From positions 1 to 64,000 of the forward strand of contig JANYDF010000043.1 in assembly GCA_025359905.1 (NCBI GenBank): a stretch of 64,000 bases of DNA, read 5' to 3'. The first letter of the stretch is position 1; every line of letters starts with the position of its first letter. The notes beneath the pieces are model-generated. The model did no database searches and had not been told where the DNA came from. It saw only the letters and a program-made list of their open reading frames with translations. Below are positions 44,261-53,269 of this stretch, in pieces. This stretch comes from Rhodospirillales bacterium. Its GTDB lineage: Bacteria; Pseudomonadota; Alphaproteobacteria; Acetobacterales; Acetobacteraceae. A program made the translations under genes and the position numbers.

Positions 44261-45028
44261 ATGCCGCAAAACAACCCATCCACCGGCCGCCTGGCCGGGC
44301 AAACCGCCGTTGTCACCGGGGCCGCCAACGGCATCGGCCGGGCCACCGCCGAACGCTTCGCAGCCGAAGGCGCCGCCGTCGTGCTCAACGACCGCAATGG
44401 CGAAGCGCTCGCCAGTCTGGTGGCCGAGCTTGCCGCCAAGGGCGCGAAGGTGCGCGGCGTGGCGGGCGATGTAGCGCAGGAAGCCGACGTGAAGCGCGTG
44501 ATGCAAACCGCTATCGACACGTTCGGCGGCATCGACATTCTGGTGGCCAACGCGGGCGTGATCCCAGAAGCCACACTGGCCAGCGCCACCGCCGAGTTAT
44601 GGGACGCCACGATGGCGGTCAACGCGCGCGGCATGTTCCTGTGCTGCAAATACGCCGCCGAGCCAATGGTGGCGCGCGGCAAAGGGGCGATTGTCTGCGT
44701 GTCGTCGATCTCAGCGGTGATCGGGCAAGCCGGTCAGGTGGTGTATGGCCCGGCCAAATTCGTCGCCTCCGGCCTGACCGCGCATCTGGCTATCGACCTT
44801 GCCGCCAAGGGCATCCGGGTGAACGCGGTGGCGCCGGGCACCATCAACACGCCGTCGGTACGGGCGATGGACCCGGAGGGCATCGCCGCAGGGGTACGCC
44901 GCCATCCGCTTGGCCGCATCGGTCAGCCGGAGGAAGTCGCCGCCGCGATCTTGTTCCTGGCGTCAGACGAGGCCTCGTTCATCACCGGCGTGGTGCTGCC
45001 GGTCGATGGCGGGTTCCTGGCGCAGTAA
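44261..45028 (+). CDS. SDR family NAD(P)-dependent oxidoreductase
   Basis: A 255-residue classical SDR. TGAANGIGRA (cofactor), ILVANAGV, YGPAK (catalytic Tyr and Lys) and RVNAVAPGTINTP follow in the usual order, ending PVDGGFLAQ. ATG 44261 has AGGAGA upstream. The SDR debris at 17700-17902 is similar in the last region. Substrate unknown. Confidence 0.92.
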   Translation: MPQNNPSTGRLAGQTAVVTGAANGIGRATAERFAAEGAAVVLNDRNGEALASLVAELAAKGAKVRGVAGDVAQEADVKRVMQTAIDTFGGIDILVANAGVIPEATLASATAELWDATMAVNARGMFLCCKYAAEPMVARGKGAIVCVSSISAVIGQAGQVVYGPAKFVASGLTAHLAIDLAAKGIRVNAVAPGTINTPSVRAMDPEGIAAGVRRHPLGRIGQPEEVAAAILFLASDEASFITGVVLPVDGGFLAQ

Positions 45029-45047
45029 ATTCGACCAGCTTCGCCCA

Positions 45048-46928
45048 TCACGCCGCGCGCGCCGCCCCGGCCAACCGCTGGCGCAGTGCCTGCGGCAACT
45101 GGCGGGCCGATTTGGCGCGCGGCAAATCCATCTCGTTCTGCGGCGGCAGCGCCGGGCGAGCGTGGCGGTTGTCGAACGCCATCTCCTCGGCGGTGGGCAC
45201 ATAGCTTTCCGCCGCGAGCCCCTCGGCCAGCAAAAGCGCGTGCTCATCTAACTCGACGTGCCAGTAGGTGAAGACCTCCGGCATCGCTGCTTCGCGGATA
45301 ATGCTGGCGCCGTTCACCAGAGCACCGGCCTGCGCCAGCACGCCGTCCAGCGCCAGCGCGTGTCCCGGCGAGACCAGCAGATCGCGGCGCGGCAGCCCCT
45401 CGCCCAGCGCCCCGGCGCAAATCCGCACCGGCAGCGCCCGCGCCTTGTCGGCGAACCGGAGCGCAATCGTCTGCCGCCCGAGCCAGCGCACCGGCAGGGC
45501 GCGGCCATCGGCCAGCCGCACCAGATCGCCCGCGCGCAGTGCCTCCACCGGCACTTCACCGGCGGGGGTGGCGATCCGGGTGCCCGCGAGGAAGCAGAAC
45601 AGGCTGGACGCGGGCACAGTCTGGCCAGCGAAATTCACTGTCGTGATATGCGTCAGGTAATCGACTGTGCTGGTCGATATATTGAGCACTTGCAGCGTGC
45701 TGCCGGACGACGAGAAGCTGTAGGTGGCCATGCTGCTGGGGAACATGACGATATTTGTGCCGGTCCCACCGTCGATGTGGTCGCTGTCGGCATTGACCCA
45801 AATTGTGTCGTTGCCAGTGCCGCCGATCACGGTATCGATCGCGGTGTTAAAGTCGATGCCAAGATTGTTGGTCAGACCGGCGACGCTGCTGAACGTGCCA
45901 GGGTTCAGGTTGATGGTCTGGGTGACGGTGTAGCCGGACAGATCCAAAGTGTTGCCGGGCGCGCTGTCGTACAGCGTGATGACTGGCTTGGCATCCACGG
46001 TGAAGTCGAAATACGGCCGCAGCGGGTCGTTGGCCGCCAGCGTGGTGTTGAAGCCGAAGGTCTGGGCGGTATTGAGCGAGGTGCCGGAGGAAGTGCCGTA
46101 GAGTTGCTGGGCCGCGAGGATGTCATCGACCATCGGGGTGTAAGGGGCGCGATAGTACGAATCGGACGTAGCGCCCCAATCTGTTCCTGACGGCGAATAA
46201 CTATTGAAATAATGCGCGGTCGTATCCCACGGATTGATATACGACATTAGAGAATATAACCGATTGTCGGTCGCACTCAGTTGCTGGGAGCTTGGATTGA
46301 CAGATCCATTATATGGCCCATCATGGCCAAGACCTATGGCGTGCCCCATTTCATGCACCAACGCGTCGATGCCGTAGCCGCCGTAGGTCGAGAATGATGT
46401 AATATCGCCATAACTGCCGATAGCTTGCGTCTGGAGCGAGATATAGGAAATCGCGGTACTTCCTATAGTCGAAGTGCCAACGCTTCCCGCGTAATAACCA
46501 TCATTCTCATAATACCCTGGGCTAAGCGGTGGAATACCAGATGGAACCGTCAGCGATCCATATCGGAAAAACAGCAGGGTCGCGCTGCTTTCGCTGGCAG
46601 CCGGCGTGAACGTAACGTTCGCAACCCCTGCCCACAACGCCATCGCACCGAGAAACGCCGACTGCTCGGCCCCGCTCCAGTTCGATCCAGTATCAAAAAA
46701 ATATGCGGCCGTCCCGCCGGTTCCAACGGTGCTGGTATGACTGGCGTCGGCAGCCCACTTATGTGCCAACCCCTGCAATGCCGAGATCGTTCCATACGTC
46801 GCTGGATTATCGCCACTCCAATTCCAAAAATTGGTCAGGTTCAGATTACCGTCCTGATCGAGACCGTTAAGATACGAAATGCTGAGCAGTTGTGCTGCTG
46901 AAAGCGACGCCGGGAGCTTGAATACCAT
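45048..46928 (-). CDS. Metalloprotease with C-terminal Hint domain
   Basis: A 626-residue protein. A zinc metallopeptidase domain (M10/serralysin-like) carries HEMGHAIGLGH at 192-202, with ligands H192, H196 and H202, catalytic E193 and the Met-turn YSLMSY (225-230). A calcium-binding-like segment GGTGNDTIWVNADSDHIDGG follows (369-388). From C445 a Hint domain starts (CFLAGTRIATPAGEVPVEAL), continuing to about residue 600 with VSPGHALALDG and LDEHALLLAEGLAAESY. Hint domains in such secreted proteins are thought to self-cleave. There is no Sec signal; type I-like export is plausible. Confidence 0.88.
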   Translation of the reverse strand: MVFKLPASLSAAQLLSISYLNGLDQDGNLNLTNFWNWSGDNPATYGTISALQGLAHKWAADASHTSTVGTGGTAAYFFDTGSNWSGAEQSAFLGAMALWAGVANVTFTPAASESSATLLFFRYGSLTVPSGIPPLSPGYYENDGYYAGSVGTSTIGSTAISYISLQTQAIGSYGDITSFSTYGGYGIDALVHEMGHAIGLGHDGPYNGSVNPSSQQLSATDNRLYSLMSYINPWDTTAHYFNSYSPSGTDWGATSDSYYRAPYTPMVDDILAAQQLYGTSSGTSLNTAQTFGFNTTLAANDPLRPYFDFTVDAKPVITLYDSAPGNTLDLSGYTVTQTINLNPGTFSSVAGLTNNLGIDFNTAIDTVIGGTGNDTIWVNADSDHIDGGTGTNIVMFPSSMATYSFSSSGSTLQVLNISTSTVDYLTHITTVNFAGQTVPASSLFCFLAGTRIATPAGEVPVEALRAGDLVRLADGRALPVRWLGRQTIALRFADKARALPVRICAGALGEGLPRRDLLVSPGHALALDGVLAQAGALVNGASIIREAAMPEVFTYWHVELDEHALLLAEGLAAESYVPTAEEMAFDNRHARPALPPQNEMDLPRAKSARQLPQALRQRLAGAARAA

Positions 46929-47158
46929 CGCGCTAAGACCCTCAGTACGCCGCAGCGTCCGTGAAAAACGTCACCACCGGCCCGGCAGTTGAAATTTGAT
47001 AACATATCGCGCCGCCGTGTGCAGCACCGGGCGCGCATGCCGGACCTAACCGCAGGCAGCCGCATCCGCCGGCCGGCATGCGAACGCTACGTTATCGACT
47101 TCGCCGCCTGCCTAGGGTCTAACCTCCGCCACGCGCCCAAACCGCCGAAAGCGAGGCT

Positions 47159-48127
47159 ATGGATATTGGCAAGCTAACCGGTTTCTTCACTGCCGCCAGT
47201 GAGGACGCTGTGGCGATGGTGCAGGCCCTGATGCGTGGTGAAGCGCCGCCTGCCGTTCGGCCAGCGCCCGTTGCCCCGGATGGGCAGCGCAGCGCCGCGT
47301 TTCTCGCGGCCACCTATTCCGGCCCGGAAGGCAGCCGCCCATACAAACTCTTCGTGCCAAGCGGCTATCACGGCCAACGCGTGCCGCTGCTGGTCATGCT
47401 GCACGCCTGCGCACAGTCGCCAGACGACTTTGCCGCCGGTACGCGCATGAACGCGCTGGCCGAACAGCACGCCTGTCTGGTGGCGTATCCGGCGCAAACC
47501 CAAGCGGCCAACATGCAGCGTTGCTGGAACTGGTTTAACGCCGCCGACCAGCAGCGCGGCAGCGGCGAGGCGGCGCTGCTCGCCGGGCTGACCCGGCAGA
47601 TTATCGCTGAATATGCCGTCGATCCAGCGCGGGTGTATGTCGCGGGACTGTCGGCCGGCGGCGCAGGGGCTGCGATTTTGGGGGCCCGTTATCCCGAATT
47701 GTTCGCCGCCATTGGCGTGCATTCCGGCCTCGCCTGCGGTGCGGCGCGCGACATGCCGTCAGGCTTTGCCGCCATGGGTCAACCGAGCAAGGGCGTGCGG
47801 CTGGACCATACGCTGCCCGCCATCGTGTTCCACGGCGACCGCGACGGCACCGTGCATCCGGGCAACGGCGATCAGGTGATCGTGCAGGCCTTGGCCGGGC
47901 GGCCAGTGGCGCCGCACATCACGGCCGGCAAAGCCGCCGGGGGACTCGGCTTCAGCGTGGCCGACTACCGCGACAGTTTCGGCAGCAGCTTGCTGGAGCA
48001 TTGGGTGGTATTCGGCGCCGGCCACGCATGGTCCGGCGGCAGCGCCGATGGGTCGTATACCGAGCCACGCGGCCCGGATGCCAGCGCTGAAATGCTGCGG
48101 TTTTTCTTGGCACACCCCAAGACATGA
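47159..48127 (+). CDS. PHB depolymerase/esterase family protein
   Basis: A 322-residue alpha/beta hydrolase of the extracellular PHB-depolymerase type. The serine box is GLSAGG (163-168) with S165; the Asp is in FHGDRDGTVHP and the His in FGAGHAWSGG, in the right order. An oxyanion segment VMLHACAQSPDD precedes. No clear signal peptide is visible, so it may be intracellular or exported by another route. It is divergent from the metalloprotease gene across 230 bases. Confidence 0.9.
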   Translation: MDIGKLTGFFTAASEDAVAMVQALMRGEAPPAVRPAPVAPDGQRSAAFLAATYSGPEGSRPYKLFVPSGYHGQRVPLLVMLHACAQSPDDFAAGTRMNALAEQHACLVAYPAQTQAANMQRCWNWFNAADQQRGSGEAALLAGLTRQIIAEYAVDPARVYVAGLSAGGAGAAILGARYPELFAAIGVHSGLACGAARDMPSGFAAMGQPSKGVRLDHTLPAIVFHGDRDGTVHPGNGDQVIVQALAGRPVAPHITAGKAAGGLGFSVADYRDSFGSSLLEHWVVFGAGHAWSGGSADGSYTEPRGPDASAEMLRFFLAHPKT

Positions 48128-48303
48128 CACACCCCAGCGTGCCGCATCTGGAAGTGCTGCCAGCGCATCTATAATAACCGCGCATGGCGGACATGCCGGG
48201 CGTTGACAAGCCCGCATAGCTGACATGAGATATGTGGAACGTATAAATGGGAGGATGCATCTTTCGGGATGCGCCAGCACACGTGTCAGTAACCAATAAT
48301 AAG

Positions 48304-49317
48304 ATGCCGTCCATTCGCGCCGTCGCTAGCCGCGCCGGGGTGTCCACCGCGACCGTTTCCAACGTCCTCAATGCGCGCCGCAGCGTCGCGCCGGATTTGG
48401 CGGCGCGGGTCCATTCGGCGGTGCAGGAACTTGGCTACATCGCCGATCTCGGGGCGTCGCGGCTGCGTTCGCGCAAGTCGTCCATCGCGGGTGTGCTGGT
48501 GCCCGACATCGCCAACCCGTTCTTTGGCGCCTTCGTCGGCGCATTGGAAGCCGCCGCGCGGCGCGATGGTTACGATCTGCTGATTGTCTCCTCCGGCGGC
48601 GATCCGGTGCAGGAAGCCGCCCGGTTGCGCGCATTGCTGACGTGGCGGCCCGCAGGCGTGGTGGTCATCCCGTGCGACGACTCGCTGGCTGCGCGCGACG
48701 TGGCGATTGCCGCCGGGGTGCCAATGGTCGCCGCCGACCGCATCCCGAGCGGCGAGCCGATCGATTTAGTCGCGGTGGACAATTTCGCCATCGCCAAGCA
48801 GGTGGCGGAACACCTCCTCGCGGGCGGGCGCCGGCATATCCTGGCCGCCACCGGGCATCTGGCGATCAGCAACGTCAACGAACGGATCGACGGCACCAGG
48901 GCGGCGGTGCGCGAATTGGGCGGCACGCTTGAGGTGATCGAGGTTGGCCTCAGCTACCCCGAAAGCCGCGCCCGCCTTGACGCCCGCTTCGCGGCCGGTC
49001 CGTTGCCGGACGCTCTGTTTACGTTGAACAATCTCGCCACGCTGGGCGCGCTGGATGCGCTGTCCGCGCATGGGCTGACGGTGCCGGGCGATATCGCGCT
49101 GGTCGGGTTCGATGACGAACCGTGGATGCACGTGGTCTCGCCGCCGCTTACCGCCGTGCGTCAGCCGGTTGAGCAGATGGGCTTCGAAGCTTGGGCAAGG
49201 CTGATGGCGCGGATTGGTGGCGACGTCTCGCCGCCCGTGCAAGTGCGGCTGCCCTGCACGTTGATAACCCGCGCCTCCAGCCTGCCAATCGACGCTGCTG
49301 CGATGGCCAGCGCCTGA
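48304..49317 (+). CDS. LacI-family transcriptional regulator
   Basis: A 337-residue regulator with a canonical N-terminal HTH (MPSIRAVASRAGVSTATVSN, LNARRSVAPD). A PBP1-like sensor domain follows, with IPCDDSLAARDVA and VGFDDEPW family segments. ATG 48304 gives the usual N-terminus; GTG 48283 or ATG 48247 are possible longer starts. It ends one base before the first of two FGGY kinases and presumably represses the kinase-aldolase operon, responding to its sugar. Confidence 0.93.
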   Translation: MPSIRAVASRAGVSTATVSNVLNARRSVAPDLAARVHSAVQELGYIADLGASRLRSRKSSIAGVLVPDIANPFFGAFVGALEAAARRDGYDLLIVSSGGDPVQEAARLRALLTWRPAGVVVIPCDDSLAARDVAIAAGVPMVAADRIPSGEPIDLVAVDNFAIAKQVAEHLLAGGRRHILAATGHLAISNVNERIDGTRAAVRELGGTLEVIEVGLSYPESRARLDARFAAGPLPDALFTLNNLATLGALDALSAHGLTVPGDIALVGFDDEPWMHVVSPPLTAVRQPVEQMGFEAWARLMARIGGDVSPPVQVRLPCTLITRASSLPIDAAAMASA

Positions 49318-49318
49318 C

Positions 49319-50797
49319 GTGACATGCTTCCTCGGCATCGACCTCGGAACGTCGGCGGTCAAGGCGCTGCTGGTCGATGAGAACGAGTCGGTCCGGGCCG
49401 AAGCCGAAGCGCCGCTGACCGTCAGCAATCCCGGCCCGCTGGCGTCCGAGCAAGACCCGGACGCGTGGTGGGCAGCCGTTTGCGTGGCGCTGGACAAGAT
49501 CAAAGCCGCTGCCCCGGCGGCCATGGCCGAAGTGGCTGGCATCGGCCTGTCCGGCCAGATGCATGCCTCGGTTTTGCTGGATGCGCAGGACCGGCCAATC
49601 CGCCCGGCGATGCTGTGGAACGACGGGCGCGCCCATGCGGAAGCCGATGAATTGAAGCGGCTCGGCCCGGAATTGGCCGCCGAACTGGGCGTGCCGGCGC
49701 TGTCCAGCTTCAATGCCCCCAAGCTGTTGTGGCTGGCGCGGCATGAACCCGAGACATTGGCCCGCACGGCCTCGCTGTTACTGCCAAAGGACTACATCCG
49801 GCTGCATCTGACCGGCGAGCGCGCCACCGACCCGTCGGACGCCGCCGGAACCTGGCTGTTCGACCAAGCGCGCCGCGCCTGGAGCCCGCACGCGGTGGCC
49901 GCTGTCGGCCTCAACCCGGCGCTGCTGCCGCGCGTGGTCGATGGCAGTGCGCCGAGCGGCATCGTGCGCTCCGAAATCGCCGCGCGCTTCGGCCTGCGCC
50001 CCGGCGTGGTGGTGGCGGGCGGCGGCGGCGACACCATGGTGGGCGGCGTTGGAATTGGCGCGGTGGAAGATGGCCGGGCGTTCGTCGGGCTGTCGACCTC
50101 GGCGCAACTGTTCGTCGCCGCCAGCGCGCATCGTCCGGCGCCGGAATATCTGGTGCACTCGTATTGCCACGCGCTGCCGAACCGCTGGTGCCAAATGGCC
50201 GCGCTGCAAAACGGCGCCAGCGTGCTGGCCGCCGTGGCGCACTGGACCGGCGATGCCAGCATTCCCACGCTGCTGGCCGAAGCCGAGGCGCAGTACTGCG
50301 CACCGTCGCGCCTGTTGGTGCTGCCGTATCTGTCTGGCGAACGTACCCCGCATGACGACCCGTATGCGCGCGGCGTGGTGTTCGGCCTGACGCGCGACAC
50401 CGCGCGCGCTGAATTGGTGCAGGCGGCGCTGGAAGGTGTCGCGTTCAGCCTCGCCGACGGTCAAGCGGCACTGGCGGCGGCGGGTGCGCCGATTGCCTCG
50501 GCCGGTATCGTCGGCGGCGGCGCGCGGTCGCTGTTCTGGACGCAACTTATCGCCAGCGTGCTGGGCATTCCGCTGCGGGTTTACGCGGGTGCGGCGCGCG
50601 GCCCGGCGTTCGGCGCCACCCGCCTCGCCCGTTTGGCGCTCGGCCAGGATGACCCAGCGAGCGTGCTGGTGGAACCGCCGGTGCTGCAAACCGTCGAACC
50701 CGATGCACGGCTGACCGAGGCGTACCTTCCGCGCATCGCAGCCTTCCGCCGCTTGTATCGCGCGCTGCGCCCGGAATTCGCCGAGGCGGCGCGGTGA
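49319..50797 (+). CDS. xylB: Xylulokinase-type FGGY carbohydrate kinase
   Basis: A 492-residue FGGY kinase. DLGTSAVKALLVDE (phosphate loop), GIGLSGQMH, MLWNDGRA, and the C-terminal ASAGIVGGGARSLFW match xylulokinase. It phosphorylates a ketopentose with ATP. GTG 49319 begins one base after the regulator's stop. The next kinase overlaps its stop by 4 bases. Confidence 0.9.
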   Translation: MTCFLGIDLGTSAVKALLVDENESVRAEAEAPLTVSNPGPLASEQDPDAWWAAVCVALDKIKAAAPAAMAEVAGIGLSGQMHASVLLDAQDRPIRPAMLWNDGRAHAEADELKRLGPELAAELGVPALSSFNAPKLLWLARHEPETLARTASLLLPKDYIRLHLTGERATDPSDAAGTWLFDQARRAWSPHAVAAVGLNPALLPRVVDGSAPSGIVRSEIAARFGLRPGVVVAGGGGDTMVGGVGIGAVEDGRAFVGLSTSAQLFVAASAHRPAPEYLVHSYCHALPNRWCQMAALQNGASVLAAVAHWTGDASIPTLLAEAEAQYCAPSRLLVLPYLSGERTPHDDPYARGVVFGLTRDTARAELVQAALEGVAFSLADGQAALAAAGAPIASAGIVGGGARSLFWTQLIASVLGIPLRVYAGAARGPAFGATRLARLALGQDDPASVLVEPPVLQTVEPDARLTEAYLPRIAAFRRLYRALRPEFAEAAR

Positions 50798-52185
50798 TCG
50801 CGGTCCTCGACATCGGCAAGACCAACGTCAAATTGTCGGTAGCGACGGCGGACGGCGCGATTATCGAAACCCTGTCAACGCCGAACGCAGTCTATCCCGC
50901 GCCCCCGTACCGGCATCACGACGTCGTGGCACTCGAAGACTGGCTGGCGGGGGCGCTGGCGGCACTGGGCCGCCGCCATGTTATCGACGCCATCATGCCG
51001 TGCGGCCATGGCTCCGGCGCGGTGCTGGTCAATGCCACCGGCCCGGCGATGCCGATGATCGACTACGAAGACGAACCGCCCGCCGCACTGAATGCGCTGT
51101 ATCGCCACATCGTCGGCTGTTACCGCGAACGCGGCAGTGCCGTGATGATGGGTGCGTCGCACATCGCCCGGCAATTGCTGTGGCTGCAAACCGGCTGGCC
51201 GGATGCGGTGGCCAATGCCACGGCATTCCTGGCCTTGCCGCAATACTGGGCGTGGCGCTTGAGCGGCGTGGCGGCGGCGGAACCGTCCTGCCTCGGGGCG
51301 CAATCGCATCTGTGGTCGGCCATCTCGGGCGTGTACGCCCCCATTGTTGCGGCACGCGGCTGGGAACGGCTGTTGCCGGCCATCCGCCCCGGCTGGACGG
51401 CCCTCGGTCCGCTCAGCCCGGAATGGGCGGTGCGCACTGGCCTGCCGGCCGACGTGCCGGTGCTGTGCGGCGTGCATGACAGCACCGCCAACTTCTACCG
51501 CTACCAGGCTGCGGGGATGCGCGGCCTGACGGTGATTTCCACCGGCACCTGGATCGTCGGCATCAGCGACGAGACCCGGCTGGAGGCGCTGGACGAAGCA
51601 CGCGGCATGACCAGCAACGCCGACCCGGCGGGCCGCCCGCTGGCGGGCGCGTTGTGCATGGGCGGGCGCGAATACGCGCTGATCGCCGGGCAGCAATCAG
51701 CCCCCGGCCATGCCGATCCCGCCATCGCCGCAGCCCTGATCGCCCGTGGCACCATCCCGGTGCCCTGCTTCGGCGAGGAGGACGGCATGCTGCCGGGCCG
51801 GGGGGGGCGCGGCTATTTCGACGGTCCGCCGCCCGAGTCTGCCGCCGAGCGGCGGGCGCTGGCGGTGATCGCCACCGCGCTGCTGACCTGCCACGTGCTC
51901 GACTCGCTGGCCAGCCAGGGCAGCGTGGTGCTGGACGGCACGTTCGCCACCGATCCGCTGTATCCGGCGCTGGTGGCATCGCTGCGGCCGGATCAACGCA
52001 TTCTGTTTAACCTCGATACGTACGGTGTTGCCGCAGGGGCGGCCTTGCTCGCCGGGCACGCCAGCCGTACCAACCCAGCGCCGGTGGCCCTGCTGACCGC
52101 CCAACCGCTCACCCTTCCTGCGCTGCCCGCCTATCGCGCCCGCTGGCGCCGGCTGGCCGCTGAACCGACGGAGACACCGACATGA
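50794..52185 (+). CDS. FGGY-family carbohydrate kinase (fuculokinase/rhamnulokinase-like)
   Basis: A 463-residue second FGGY kinase. The N-terminal VLDIGKTNVKLSVA fits the loop, and CGVHDSTANFYRY and VISTGTWIVG mark the branch that includes L-rhamnulose and L-fuculose kinases. GTG 50794 overlaps the xylB stop. With the class II aldolase next, the product is probably a deoxy-ketose 1-phosphate. The substrate is not certain. Confidence 0.85.
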   Translation: MIAVLDIGKTNVKLSVATADGAIIETLSTPNAVYPAPPYRHHDVVALEDWLAGALAALGRRHVIDAIMPCGHGSGAVLVNATGPAMPMIDYEDEPPAALNALYRHIVGCYRERGSAVMMGASHIARQLLWLQTGWPDAVANATAFLALPQYWAWRLSGVAAAEPSCLGAQSHLWSAISGVYAPIVAARGWERLLPAIRPGWTALGPLSPEWAVRTGLPADVPVLCGVHDSTANFYRYQAAGMRGLTVISTGTWIVGISDETRLEALDEARGMTSNADPAGRPLAGALCMGGREYALIAGQQSAPGHADPAIAAALIARGTIPVPCFGEEDGMLPGRGGRGYFDGPPPESAAERRALAVIATALLTCHVLDSLASQGSVVLDGTFATDPLYPALVASLRPDQRILFNLDTYGVAAGAALLAGHASRTNPAPVALLTAQPLTLPALPAYRARWRRLAAEPTETPT

Positions 52186-53039
52186 ACAAAGCCCAAGAAA
52201 ACGCCCTGCGCCGCGAGATGGTCACCACGTGCCGCAAGATGAACAGCACCGGCATCAACCAGGGCACGGCGGGCAACCTGTCGATCCGGCTGGATGACGA
52301 CAGCTTTCTGATCACCCCGTCGTCGCTGCCGTACGACATCATGCAACCGGACGACATCATGAAGATGTGGTTCGACGGCACGTTCGAGGGCAAGCACCGC
52401 CCGTCGTCGGAATGGCGTTTCCACCGCGACATCCTGCGCCACCGCGAAGACATGAACGTGGTGCTGCACTGTCACTCGATGTACGCCACCACGCTGGCGG
52501 TGCACCACAAAACCATCCCGTCGTTTCACTACATGACCGGCGTGGCGGGCGGCATTACCATTCGCTGCGCGCGCTACGCCACCTTCGGCACGCAAGCCCT
52601 GTCCGATGCCGCCATCGAGGCGCTCGACGGCCGCCTCGCCTGCCTGCTCGGCCAGCATGGCCAGATCTCGCTGGGCAAAAGCTTCGCCAGCGCGCTGTGG
52701 CTGGCCGTCGAGGTGGAAACCATCTCGCGCATGTATGTCCAGGCGCTGACGCTGGGCGAGCCGCCGATCCTCAGCGATGAGGAAATGGCCCGCGTGATCG
52801 GCCAGATGCAGCGCATGAGCTACGGCCAGATGCCGGAAGCCGACGGCAGCAACGATGTGGCCCGTCCGAAGGCGGCACCGAAGAAGGCCGCGGCCAAAAA
52901 GGCGGCGCCCGCAAAGAAGGTAGCGGCTGTGAAGAAGGCAGCACCGGCGAAGAAGGCGGCACCGGCTCGGGGGGCGGCGCCCGCGAAGAAGCCGGCTGGC
53001 CGCAAGCCGGCGGCCAAGGCGGCGCGCAAACGCAACTGA
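52182..53039 (+). CDS. Class II aldolase/adducin family protein with histone-H1-like tail
   Basis: A 285-residue protein. Residues 1-215 are a class II aldolase (L-fuculose/rhamnulose phosphate type): E77 and zinc ligands H96 and H98 (LHCHSM), then H159 (LGQHGQ). It would cleave a ketose 1-phosphate to DHAP and an aldehyde. From about residue 228 to 285 the sequence is a Lys/Ala/Pro repeat (AAPKKAAAKKAAPAKK), like the bacterial histone H1-type DNA-binding tails, which is unexpected for an aldolase. ATG 52182 overlaps the kinase stop by 4 bases. Confidence 0.88.
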   Translation: MNKAQENALRREMVTTCRKMNSTGINQGTAGNLSIRLDDDSFLITPSSLPYDIMQPDDIMKMWFDGTFEGKHRPSSEWRFHRDILRHREDMNVVLHCHSMYATTLAVHHKTIPSFHYMTGVAGGITIRCARYATFGTQALSDAAIEALDGRLACLLGQHGQISLGKSFASALWLAVEVETISRMYVQALTLGEPPILSDEEMARVIGQMQRMSYGQMPEADGSNDVARPKAAPKKAAAKKAAPAKKVAAVKKAAPAKKAAPARGAAPAKKPAGRKPAAKAARKRN

Positions 53040-53071
53040 CGCGGGTTGGCCGGATGTGCTAGGCTTTTGCC

Positions 53072-53215
53072 ATGTTCGCATCCGCCAAGATCCCGGATCA
53101 TATCACGGCGGCAGAGTTCCTCGCGTGGGATCCGCAGGACGGACAAGCGTGGCAACTGGTCGATGGCGAGCCGCAGGCCATGTCGCCAGCGGGCGTCTCG
53201 CACGCAGGCCGTTGA
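53072..53215 (+). pseudogene. Truncated Uma2-family (DUF820) nuclease start
   Basis: ATG 53072 opens 47 codons, ending at TGA 53213-53215. The residues ITAAEFLAWDPQDGQAWQLV and DGEPQAMSPAGVSHAGR match the N-terminus of Uma2/DUF820 proteins, which normally continue for about 140 more residues with the nuclease core. The rest is absent, so this is a remnant between the aldolase and the molybdenum operon. Confidence 0.6.
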
Positions 53216-53269
53216 CAGCGGCGCGCGCCGCATTCGATCATACGTATACAAATGATCGGACGGCGCCGC

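Noticed and set aside
46929-47158. A gene between the metalloprotease and the PHB-depolymerase-like gene
   Set aside because: Only short frames without family matches or ribosome sites are present; treated as a divergent promoter region.
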